Below are positions 57,523 through 64,000 of a stretch of DNA of 64,000 nucleotides, in pieces; position 1 is the stretch's first letter; every line of letters begins with the position of its first letter. Location of the stretch: NCBI GenBank assembly GCA_023418595.1, contig JAEZZI010000006.1:352745-416744 (forward strand), given 5' to 3'. The notes below the pieces were generated by a model, which made no database searches, had not been told where the DNA came from, and saw nothing but the letters and a program-made list of their open reading frames with translations. A program made the position numbers and the translations under genes. This DNA comes from Pseudomonadota bacterium. GTDB taxonomy: Bacteria > Pseudomonadota > Alphaproteobacteria > Sphingomonadales > Sphingomonadaceae.

Positions 57523-57714
57523 GGGACACAGAATAGACGCTCAACGCGAAGTGTCGAGCGACGTCGCCTCCAGCATTTCGGTTGCTCGCCCCTCGCCGAC
57601 TGCCAACCACGGCTCAACCCTATGAACTTGTGCGGCGCAGCGGACCGCGTTAACCTTTTGACACGGCCGGGCGGGGGCATCGGTTCGCATAAATCGATGG
57701 ATAAGGGTTTTCGC

Positions 57715-57927
57715 ATGTTCGAGGCCGTGGCCTTTCTGTACGCCATGCTCACCAGCGTCGTGTTCGCCGGTGCCAATCGCAATCACAAACTGGGCCAGCC
57801 GCACCCGCCGCTGCTTGCCGCGCTTGGCTATGTCGTGGTCGGATCGCTGGCGGCGGTCGCGATCGGGTTGATGGCATGCGCGGCGATGGGGATCGACCCG
57901 CTGGCGGGATTTGCGCCTACCGCCTGA
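57715..57927 (+). CDS. small two-span membrane protein
   Basis: 70 residues from the Met at 57715 (AAGGG 8 bases upstream; an earlier Met at 57697 lacks such a site). Two hydrophobic segments (FEAVAFLYAMLTSVVFAGAN and LLAALGYVVVGSLAAVAIGL) and a C-terminal tail. No family recognised. It is 72 bp upstream of ychF, possibly co-transcribed. Confidence 0.65.
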   Translation: MFEAVAFLYAMLTSVVFAGANRNHKLGQPHPPLLAALGYVVVGSLAAVAIGLMACAAMGIDPLAGFAPTA

Positions 57928-57999
57928 CGCTTGGCAAGTCCGCCCAAGCCGCTTAGGGGAGCGGGTCTTTTCCAATCCCCAATCATTCAGGACACCCAG

Positions 58000-59100
58000 A
58001 TGGGCTTTCGCTGCGGCATCGTCGGCCTTCCCAATGTCGGCAAATCGACGCTTTTCAACGCGCTGACCGAAACCGCGGCAGCACAGGCGGCGAATTACCC
58101 GTTCTGCACGATCGAGCCCAATGTGGGGAACGTCGCGGTCCCCGATCCGCGCCTCTACAAGCTCGCCGAGATCGCGGGTTCGGCCAAGATCATCGAAACG
58201 CAGCTTGGCTTCGTCGACATTGCCGGGCTGGTGCGCGGCGCGTCGAAGGGCGAAGGGCTGGGCAACCAGTTCCTGGGCAATATCCGCGAGGTGGACGCGG
58301 TCGTCCACGTCCTGCGCTGTTTCGAGAATGACGACATCCAGCATGTCGATAACAAGGTCGATCCGATCGCCGACGCCGAAACCGTCGAAACCGAGCTGAT
58401 GCTGTCCGATCTCGAATCGCTTGAGAAGCGCGTCCCCAACCTCGTGAAAAAGGGTCAGCAGGGCGACAAGGAAGCGAAGATCGCCGCCGCCGTGCTGGGC
58501 CGCGCGCTCGATCTGCTGCGCGACGGCAAGCCGGCGCGGCTGGTGGAAACGAGCGACCCCGAAGAGGCACGCCTGTTCGCGCAGGCGCAATTGCTGACCG
58601 CCAAGCCCGTCCTCTATGTCTGCAACGTCAACGAAGAGGATGCCGCGAACGGCAACGAGCTGTCCGCGCGCGTTTTCGCCAAGGCCAGGGCAGAGGGCGC
58701 GGAAGCGGTCGTCGTCTCCGCCGCGATCGAGGCGGAAATCGCGACCATGCCAGTCGAGGACCGCGCCGAATTCCTGGCCGAACTGGGGCTGGAGGAAACC
58801 GGCCTCGCCCGCGTGATCCGCGCCGGATACAGCCTGCTCCACCTGCTGACCTTCTTCACCGTCGGCCCCAAGGAAGCCCGCGCCTGGACCGTCGAGGTCG
58901 GATCGAAAGCCCCGCAGGCGGCAGGTGCGATCCATTCGGACTTCGAACGCGGCTTCATCCGTGCAGAGACGATCGCCTATGACGATTACGTCGCGCTGGG
59001 CGGCGAAAGTGCCGCGCGCGATGCGGGCAAGCTGCGTCAGGAAGGCAAGGAGTATATCGTGGCGGACGGCGACGTGATGCACTTCAAGTTCAACGTCTGA
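58000..59100 (+). CDS. ychF: redox-regulated ATPase YchF (OLA1)
   Basis: 366 residues from the Met at 58000. Obg-family P-loop GLPNVGKS (9-16), switch DIAGLVRGASKGEGLGNQFL, the altered nucleotide-specificity motif NVNEE (instead of NKxD, giving ATP preference), and the C-terminal TGS domain (LLTFFTVGPKEARAWTVEVG, FERGFIRAETIAYDDYV). It binds ribosomes and influences stress responses and translation. Normally next to pth. Confidence 0.97.
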   Translation: MGFRCGIVGLPNVGKSTLFNALTETAAAQAANYPFCTIEPNVGNVAVPDPRLYKLAEIAGSAKIIETQLGFVDIAGLVRGASKGEGLGNQFLGNIREVDAVVHVLRCFENDDIQHVDNKVDPIADAETVETELMLSDLESLEKRVPNLVKKGQQGDKEAKIAAAVLGRALDLLRDGKPARLVETSDPEEARLFAQAQLLTAKPVLYVCNVNEEDAANGNELSARVFAKARAEGAEAVVVSAAIEAEIATMPVEDRAEFLAELGLEETGLARVIRAGYSLLHLLTFFTVGPKEARAWTVEVGSKAPQAAGAIHSDFERGFIRAETIAYDDYVALGGESAARDAGKLRQEGKEYIVADGDVMHFKFNV

Positions 59101-59127
59101 GGCACAGGCACGCGATCGGCGCGCGGC

Positions 59128-59652
59128 TCAGCTTCGGCAGCTCAGGATTCCGTCCTCGAACCGCTGCGATGGCCCGCCAACGACCGACAGCGTCATCGCC
59201 GCGGGCCATTCGGCGCCGTCCGCAGCCTGGTTGACCGGCGCTCCCTCGCCGCCTTCGATCGAGACGCGCCACTGGCCGCCTTCATAGGCTCGGAACGCCC
59301 CGGTCGGCAGCCCGCCCGACACGCGATCGGGGAGCATGCGGACATAGCTGCCGCCGACTTTCACCACCCCGGTTTCGGCGTCGAAGGCGAACAGCGCGTC
59401 GGCGTCGTCGCTCCCGCGCCACTTGCATCCAGCGCCACGCATCCGGGCAGCAGCGAAATCGGGCGCGGCCATCGTTTGCAAAACGGGAACAGCGGGATTG
59501 ACCAGCGCCTGGCGATCCGCGGTCGGGCTGTCGGGCAGCGCCGCGACGGGCACGCCGTTATCGGCGAGTGCGATGTCGGACGCATCGCTTTCCCCATCCG
59601 AACAGGCGACAAGCAGGGCGGACAGCGCAATCAGCGCGGAAAAGCGGAGCAT
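59128..59652 (-). CDS. lipoprotein, unknown function
   Basis: 174 residues from the Met at 59652. The signal MLRFSALIALSALLVAC ends in a lipobox (LLVAC), followed by an acidic segment and a C-terminal domain with CKWRGSDDADALFAFDAETG and EDGILSCRS, two Cys that may pair. It resembles C-lysozyme-inhibitor-like small envelope folds only loosely. Divergent from the His/Met-rich gene pair that follows. Confidence 0.7.
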   Translation of the reverse strand: MLRFSALIALSALLVACSDGESDASDIALADNGVPVAALPDSPTADRQALVNPAVPVLQTMAAPDFAAARMRGAGCKWRGSDDADALFAFDAETGVVKVGGSYVRMLPDRVSGGLPTGAFRAYEGGQWRVSIEGGEGAPVNQAADGAEWPAAMTLSVVGGPSQRFEDGILSCRS

Positions 59653-59739
59653 GTCGGCCAAACCTTTGGCTGAACGGCAAGTTCCGCAAGGCGCGAGCGG
59701 TCTGGCCTGCGCGCGTCATAGCCGCTAGGGGCATCGACG

Positions 59740-60087
59740 ATGCTCGTTCGCCTGCTCGTCGCGCTGTTGACGCTTGCACTCGCCTTGCCTGCGATGGCGA
59801 TGCCGCTGTGCCATGCGCCCGAGGCAAGCGCCAAGCCGGACGTCGAGCACGCCGGTCACGCGATGGCGATGGCGATGCCCGACGATTCGGCTCCCGAAGC
59901 GCCGACTAAAGCCAATCCCCATGCCGATGCGATGTGCATCGGCTGTATCGCGCCCTCGACCGTCCGCCCGCCGATCGTCGCCGCACGACTGTTCGACGCG
60001 AGCGCGAGCGCCTTTGTCCCGGTTGCGACCGGCGCGCCACTGGGCGATCGACCGCCCGCCACGCCCCCTCCCCGACTGCGCGGATGA
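59740..60087 (+). CDS. small exported His/Met-containing protein of a metal-handling locus
   Basis: 115 residues. Signal peptide MLVRLLVALLTLALALPAMA, then a Met/His-rich segment (HAPEASAKPDVEHAGHAMAM) and a CxxC-like DAMCIGCIAPSTVRPPIV. Such small Cys/His/Met proteins often precede copper-resistance genes in sphingomonads. It is 50 bp upstream of the His/Met-rich barrel gene. Binding of Cu(I)/Ag(I) is inferred from composition only. Confidence 0.65.
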   Translation: MLVRLLVALLTLALALPAMAMPLCHAPEASAKPDVEHAGHAMAMAMPDDSAPEAPTKANPHADAMCIGCIAPSTVRPPIVAARLFDASASAFVPVATGAPLGDRPPATPPPRLRG

Positions 60088-60137
60088 TCGACCGCCGGGT
60101 TCGCCCGGCCTGACGACATTCCCGGAGTTTGATTGAA

Positions 60138-61544
60138 ATGACGACATTCGTATCGCTCGCGGCGCTTGCCGCAGGCGCGCTGACGCCGTTTGCGGCAACC
60201 GCGCAGGACCATCAGGGCCATCACGGCCATCACCCCACCCTGCCCGCTGAGACACCCACCCCGGCGCCCGCTCCTGCCCCTCAGGCGCACCAGCACCACA
60301 AGACGCAGCAGGAGGCCCCGGCAAAAACCGTCGATCATTCGACGATGGACCATTCGAACATGGACCACGGCGCGATGGATCATGGCGAAGCCCAGCATGG
60401 CGGCCATGCCATGTCGGACGCGCCTGGTGCGGGTTCCGGCACCGCCCGCCTGCCCGCCGCCGAGGGCGGGATGCACGGTGTTCACCTGTCCACCGGCGAC
60501 TGGATGGTGATGGCGCATGGCTATGCCACCACCGCCTATACCAGGGCGACCGGCCCGCGCGGCGACGACCATCTGTTCGTCCAGACGATGGGCATGCTGA
60601 CCGGCGAAACCGATCTCGGCGGCGCGCGGCTGCAACTCAAATCGATGTTCAGCCTGGAGCCGCTGATGGGCGCGCGCGGATACCCCAATCTGTTCGCGAC
60701 CGGCGAGACGGCGGGCGGCGAGAAGCTGGTCGATCGCCAGCATCCGCACGACCTGTTCATGGAACTCGCCGCGCGAATCGACGTGCCCTTGGGGTCCGAC
60801 GCCACCGCGTTCCTCTATGGCGGTCCGGTCGGCGAACCTGCGCTCGGCCCCTCGGCGTTCATGCACCGCGGATCGGCACGCAACCTGCCGCTGTCGCCGA
60901 TCACCCATCACTGGTTCGATTCGACGCACATCACCTATGGCGTCGTCACCGCAGGGCTTGCCAATCGGCAATTCCAGATCGAGGCGTCGGCATTTCGCGG
61001 TCGCGAGCCCGACGAGGAACGCTGGGACATCGAAACGCCGAAACTCGATTCGTGGAGCGTTCGCGCCACCTGGAACCCGACACCCAACTGGTCGGCACAG
61101 GTCAGTCACGGTCGCCTGAAATCGCCCGAGGTGCTCCACCCCGACGAGGACGAGGCGCGAACCACGGCCAGCATCCATTATTCGGACGAACGGCTCCGCA
61201 CGACCTTCGCCTTCGCCAACAAGAACCGGCTGCCGGGCGACAGCCTGACCGCGTGGCTGGGGGAGGCCAATTACGACATCACCCCGCGCCATGCGGTGTT
61301 CGGACGCATCGAGAATGTCGCCAATGATGAATTGTTCGACCATCACGATCCGCTTGGCGACCGGACGTTCCGCGTGACCAAGTTCGAGGGCGGCTATGCG
61401 TGGAACACGCCTCTGGCCGGGCCGCTCAACCTGGCGCTGGGCGGCAGCCTGGCGACCTATGCCAAACCGTCGGCGCTCGATGCGGCTTATGGCGACGATC
61501 CGACCCAGTGGACGCTGTTCGCCAAGCTGTCGGTCGGGCACTGA
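60138..61544 (+). CDS. His/Met-rich outer-membrane-like protein, probable metal resistance
   Basis: 468 residues from the Met at 60138. After a signal peptide (ending FAATAQ) comes a region dense in His, Met and Pro: HQGHHGHH, HQHHKTQQ, and DHSTMDHSNMDHGAMDHGEA (a four-fold MDH-type repeat), as in CopB-like copper proteins. The rest is beta-strand rich with barrel-like spacing and conserved histidines (VDRQHPHDLF, SPITHHWFDSTHITYG, FDHHDPLGDRTF), ending TLFAKLSVGH. It likely sits in the outer membrane and binds or excludes copper. The cognate sensor or ATPase is not in the window. Confidence 0.7.
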   Translation: MTTFVSLAALAAGALTPFAATAQDHQGHHGHHPTLPAETPTPAPAPAPQAHQHHKTQQEAPAKTVDHSTMDHSNMDHGAMDHGEAQHGGHAMSDAPGAGSGTARLPAAEGGMHGVHLSTGDWMVMAHGYATTAYTRATGPRGDDHLFVQTMGMLTGETDLGGARLQLKSMFSLEPLMGARGYPNLFATGETAGGEKLVDRQHPHDLFMELAARIDVPLGSDATAFLYGGPVGEPALGPSAFMHRGSARNLPLSPITHHWFDSTHITYGVVTAGLANRQFQIEASAFRGREPDEERWDIETPKLDSWSVRATWNPTPNWSAQVSHGRLKSPEVLHPDEDEARTTASIHYSDERLRTTFAFANKNRLPGDSLTAWLGEANYDITPRHAVFGRIENVANDELFDHHDPLGDRTFRVTKFEGGYAWNTPLAGPLNLALGGSLATYAKPSALDAAYGDDPTQWTLFAKLSVGH

Positions 61545-61555
61545 TCGCAGACCCA

Positions 61556-61654
61556 ATCCCGTTCGTGCTGAGCTTGTCGAAGTGCTGCCTTCTTCGTGCC
61601 AAGGAGGGCAGCACTTCGATGCGCCGCTGCGCGGCTACTCAGTGCGAACGGGTT
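61556..61654. repeat. hairpin repeat, 'CCGTTCGTGCTGAGCTTGTCGAAG' family, copy 2
   Basis: Left arm CCCGTTCGTGCTGAGCTTGT then CGAAG; inner hairpin GTGCTGCCTT/AAGGAGGGCAGCAC; the right side ends GTGCGAACGGG. It matches the element at 40430-40545 in arms, and carries extra GCGCCGCTGCGCGGC. It fills the gap between the metal-related gene and the phosphodiesterase gene. Confidence 0.9.
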
Positions 61655-61711
61655 CAGCCAGAAAGCACTCCGTGCCTTCCAACTGTCACGATTGGATGCC
61701 ACAGGCCGCCC

Positions 61712-62971
61712 ATGCGTAACCCTCTCACAAGAATGCTGGCCGTCAGCGCCGCGCTGTTCCTTTCCGCCTGCACGACGCCGCTTGCCGGGCCGATCGCCGG
61801 CGTCGTTGCCGACCGCGCGTTTCCGCGCGCGACACCCCAGGCCGAAGCGCGCCAGCCGGTCACCATTCTGGTGTCGATCGACGGCATGCATCCCGATTAT
61901 CTGACGCGCGGGGTGACGCCCAACCTGTCGCGGCTGGCGCGCGAGGGCGTGTCCGCATCGCTCCGCCCCGCCTGGCCGACCAAGACCTTTCCCAACCATT
62001 ATTCGATCGTCACCGGCCTCGTCCCCGACCGCCACGGCATCGTCGGCAACCGCTTCGTCGATCCCAAATTCCCCGACGAGATCTTCACCCTGCCCCGGCT
62101 GGAGCCGCATTGGTGGGATCAGGCGGAGCCGATCTGGGTGACGGCGGAGAAAGCGGGCATCCGCACCGCGACCATGTTCTGGCCAGGCTCGAACTCGAAA
62201 ATCCGCGGCACCTATCCCTCCGACTGGCAGCAATTCAATCAGGAGGTATCCGAACGCCAGCGCGTCGATGCGGTGATCGACTGGCTGCGGCGACCGGCGG
62301 CGACGCGGCCCCAATTCGTGACGCTCTATTTCGATACGGTGGACACCGCCGGGCACCGCCACGGTCCCGACGCGGCGGAAACCAATCAGGCTATCGCCAA
62401 CGCCGATGCGCTGATCGGACGGCTGCTGAGCGAACTCGATGGGCTGGGCCAGCCCGCTAATCTGGTCATCACGTCGGACCACGGCATGGCACAGACCAGC
62501 GCATCGCGCGTGATCCGGCTACAGGATGTCGCCGACCCCGCGCTTTACCGCGTGATCGAAGGCGGACCCTATGCGGCGCTGGAGCCCACACCCGGAAACG
62601 AGGCGAAGCTTTCCGCCGCGCTGCTGCGTCCGCACGCCAACATGGAATGCTGGGCGCGCGGGCAGATGCCTGCTCGCTTCCGATATGGCCGCAACCCGCG
62701 CACGCCCGCGTTCATCTGCCTGGCGAAAAGCGGCTGGACGGTGACCGATCGTCCGATCGACCCGAATTACGGGGGCGGCGCCCATGGCTATGACAATCTC
62801 GATCCCGCGATGCTGGCTGCCTTCGTCGCGCACGGTCCGGCCTTTGCGCGCGGCAGGGCGCTGCCGACCGGCGACAATGTCGATGTCTATCCGCTGCTGC
62901 GCCGCCTGATCGGCCTGCCGCCCGCGGCCGACATCGACGGCGACGACGATTTGATCGCGGCGCTGGATTGA
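61712..62971 (+). CDS. alkaline-phosphatase-fold nucleotide pyrophosphatase/phosphodiesterase (NPP-like)
   Basis: 419 residues from the Met at 61712. The signal peptide has a lipobox (ALFLSAC), so it is probably a periplasmic lipoprotein. Metal and nucleophile motifs match NPP enzymes: ILVSIDGMHPDYL (Asp57), PTKTFPNHYSIVTGLVPDRH (Thr nucleophile), TLYFDTVDTAGHRHGP, VITSDHGMA and GGGAHGYDN. It hydrolyses phosphodiester or pyrophosphate bonds of nucleotides or lipids. The following MaoC-like gene starts 7 bp downstream. Confidence 0.92.
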   Translation: MRNPLTRMLAVSAALFLSACTTPLAGPIAGVVADRAFPRATPQAEARQPVTILVSIDGMHPDYLTRGVTPNLSRLAREGVSASLRPAWPTKTFPNHYSIVTGLVPDRHGIVGNRFVDPKFPDEIFTLPRLEPHWWDQAEPIWVTAEKAGIRTATMFWPGSNSKIRGTYPSDWQQFNQEVSERQRVDAVIDWLRRPAATRPQFVTLYFDTVDTAGHRHGPDAAETNQAIANADALIGRLLSELDGLGQPANLVITSDHGMAQTSASRVIRLQDVADPALYRVIEGGPYAALEPTPGNEAKLSAALLRPHANMECWARGQMPARFRYGRNPRTPAFICLAKSGWTVTDRPIDPNYGGGAHGYDNLDPAMLAAFVAHGPAFARGRALPTGDNVDVYPLLRRLIGLPPAADIDGDDDLIAALD

Positions 62972-62977
62972 CGCCAG

Positions 62978-63454
62978 ATGGGTTTCGATGCGAAACCCAT
63001 CTTCATGCGCTATTTCGAGGATCTGGTCGTCGGGGAAAAAGCGAGCTTCGGCCGCTACGAAGTCACGCGCGAGGAAGTCACCGACTTCGCGCGAAAATAT
63101 GATCCCCAGCCCTTCCACCTGTCGGACGAAGCCGCGGCGAAGACCCATTTCGGGCGGCTGTCGGCGAGCGGTTGGCACACGACCGCCATGACGATGTCGA
63201 TGCTGGTCGAGCAGTTTCAGGCCAACCCGCAGGCCGGGTTGGGTGCTGCGGGGATCGACGAATTGCGCTGGCTGAAGCCGGTATATCCCGGTGACACGCT
63301 ACGCTGCGAAACCGAATTGCTCGACAAGCGCGAATCGCGCAGCCGCCCGGAAATGGGCAGCACGCGCACGCGCATGGTCGTATACAATCATGATGACGTG
63401 CCGGTGATGTCCTTCATCGCCCATGGTTTGGTCGGGCGGCGGCCGCAGGGCTGA
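62978..63454 (+). CDS. MaoC-like hotdog dehydratase
   Basis: 158 residues. Hotdog fold with the hydratase motif YDPQPFHLSDEAA (Asp and His catalytic) and the substrate channel blocks FGRLSASGWHTTAMTMSMLV and GIDELRWLKPVYPGDTLRCE. Such proteins hydrate or dehydrate acyl-CoA. Start is the Met at 62978; 63005 is an alternative and neither has a clear ribosome-binding site. It is 6 bases after the phosphodiesterase stop. Confidence 0.88.
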   Translation: MGFDAKPIFMRYFEDLVVGEKASFGRYEVTREEVTDFARKYDPQPFHLSDEAAAKTHFGRLSASGWHTTAMTMSMLVEQFQANPQAGLGAAGIDELRWLKPVYPGDTLRCETELLDKRESRSRPEMGSTRTRMVVYNHDDVPVMSFIAHGLVGRRPQG

Positions 63455-63479
63455 CCCCCACGACCGCCGCGCCGTTCAC

Positions 63480-63875
63480 TTAGCGGGGGCGACGGCGGTC
63501 CTGCCGGTTTTCGCGGCGAAGTTCGCGGCGGTCCTGACGAAAATCGCGGCGAAATTCGCGGCGGTCCTGGCGACGCTCGGCACGATATTCGGGGCGGGTG
63601 ATCTCTCCGCGACGGAATTGGCGGCGGTTTTCCCGAACGTCGCGGCGATATTCGCGATTGTCGGCCCGGCGTTCGCGGGCAAAGTCACGCCAGTTGGCGC
63701 GGATTTCGCGGTTGTTTCCGCGATATGCCGCGCGACGCGCTTCCCAGTAGCGACGTTGGGCGTTGTTCCACCGCACCGGGCGGCGATCGCGTCCATAGAC
63801 ATAATATCCGGTGCCCGGATAATAATAATCGCCATACCAGCCATAATAGGACGCCCCGCCATAGCCTCCGGCATA
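63480..63875 (-). pseudogene. Arg/Asp/Tyr-rich exported-type protein, 5' end removed by IS insertion
   Basis: The reading frame YAGGYGGASYYGWYGDYYYP...RRPR is strongly biased to Arg, Tyr and Gly (RREFRRDFRQDRRELRRENR). Sphingomonad homologues that I recall have a signal peptide ahead of the Tyr/Gly region. Here the DNA upstream on the minus strand is the end of an IS630-type element, so the codons before about position 63875 are from the element and not the gene's own start. The signal-peptide part should be on the far side of the element. ORF prediction extends it artificially to 63908. Confidence 0.7.
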
Positions 63876-64000
63876 GAGCGGTTTCCACTCATTCTGGCTC
63901 ATATCCACAGGAACGGAAGTAGTTGGCGCACTCGGGGGGCTTGAACAGATCGACGAGCTGGCCGATCAGGTCCCACAGCCCGCCGACGGTGCGCTCGCCT
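63874..64000 (-). mobile_element. end of an IS630-family element, runs off the window
   Basis: The plus strand from 63874 reads TAGAGCGGTTTCCACTCATT, starting with the TA target dinucleotide used by IS630/Tc1-type elements and resembling known IS630 terminal repeats. The transposase 3' end lies 14 bases inside. The other end is beyond 64000. Confidence 0.7.
63889..64000 (-). CDS. IS630-family transposase, C-terminal fragment
   Basis: The minus strand from the window edge reads G-E-R-T-V-G-G-L-W-D-L-I-G-Q-L-V-D-L, then FKPPECANYFRSCGYEPE and stop at 63889. The final block (xECANYxxxxGYxP) is the characteristic C-terminus of IS630-family DDE transposases. Only about 36 residues are visible; the catalytic part is outside. 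It is too short a piece to be listed as a full open frame and overlaps the artificial start of the Arg-rich frame. Confidence 0.8.
   Translation of the reverse strand, partial: GERTVGGLWDLIGQLVDLFKPPECANYFRSCGYEPE

Overview
The window is GC-rich chromosomal DNA of an alphaproteobacterium, most likely Sphingomonadaceae (Sphingomonas-like). The main reasons are three large TonB-dependent receptors, the split two-gene cobalamin methionine synthase led by an ArsR/methyltransferase regulator, a PhaR/PHA-synthase-like/thiolase locus, the hisG-hisD-nusB order, and many intergenic hairpin repeats of the kind seen across sphingomonad genomes. This taxonomic call rests on recognised protein families, not on a database search. 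No rRNA, tRNA, CRISPR array, prophage or conjugative module was seen. Nearly all of the window is housekeeping or metabolic core.

Layout. 0-3 kb: the end of an M28 peptidase and clpB. 3-7 kb: a small exported protein and TonB receptor 1 (minus strand), then an exported hypothetical. 7-14 kb: a complete five-step histidine degradation set, with hutI-hutH-hutG-hutU on the minus strand and hutF divergent. 14-17 kb: phaR divergent from a Cys-nucleophile PHA-synthase-like gene, followed by phaA. 17-20 kb: TonB receptor 2. 20-27.6 kb: alr, then the methionine operon sahR-metF-metH1-metH2 (minus strand), headed by a perfect 11+2+11 palindrome just upstream of sahR. 27.7-31.4 kb: two small lipoproteins, an aldo/keto reductase, a TonB energy transducer and a CPA2 antiporter. 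31.6-35.2 kb: a DUF2332 protein, hisG, hisD and nusB. 35.2-35.8 kb: an unexplained block carrying a 15-nt match to the 16S rRNA 3' end. 35.8-43.8 kb: a lipoprotein, a GAF/HWE-type kinase, uvrB, a DUF3617 lipoprotein, and the fumarase I/membrane protein/MBL-fold operon. 43.9-50.8 kb: a PAS-GGDEF-EAL-PilZ protein, ligA and TonB receptor 3. 50.9-53.5 kb: a PhnZ-like HD protein and a LytS/LytTR two-component pair. 53.8-59.1 kb: rplY, pth and ychF, with about 2.7 kb of accessory genes (two Fe/2OG-oxygenase-fold proteins and two small proteins) between pth and ychF. 59.1-64 kb: a lipoprotein, a His/Met-rich metal-handling pair, an NPP-type phosphodiesterase, a MaoC-like protein, and an Arg-rich gene whose 5' part is cut by the end of an IS630-family element running off the window.

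How the genes work together. The hut genes convert histidine to glutamate and formate by the deiminase/deformylase route. The sahR-met operon links recycling of homocysteine to methionine with an S-adenosylhomocysteine-sensing repressor. The pha genes handle acetyl-CoA storage as polyester. Nine REP-like hairpin elements of several families sit between genes, including inside the hut and met operons. The most interesting unexplained items are the 35.2-35.8 kb block, the sahR operator, the PhnZ-like HD protein and the IS630 disruption. I found no clearly new multi-gene defence or biosynthetic system.
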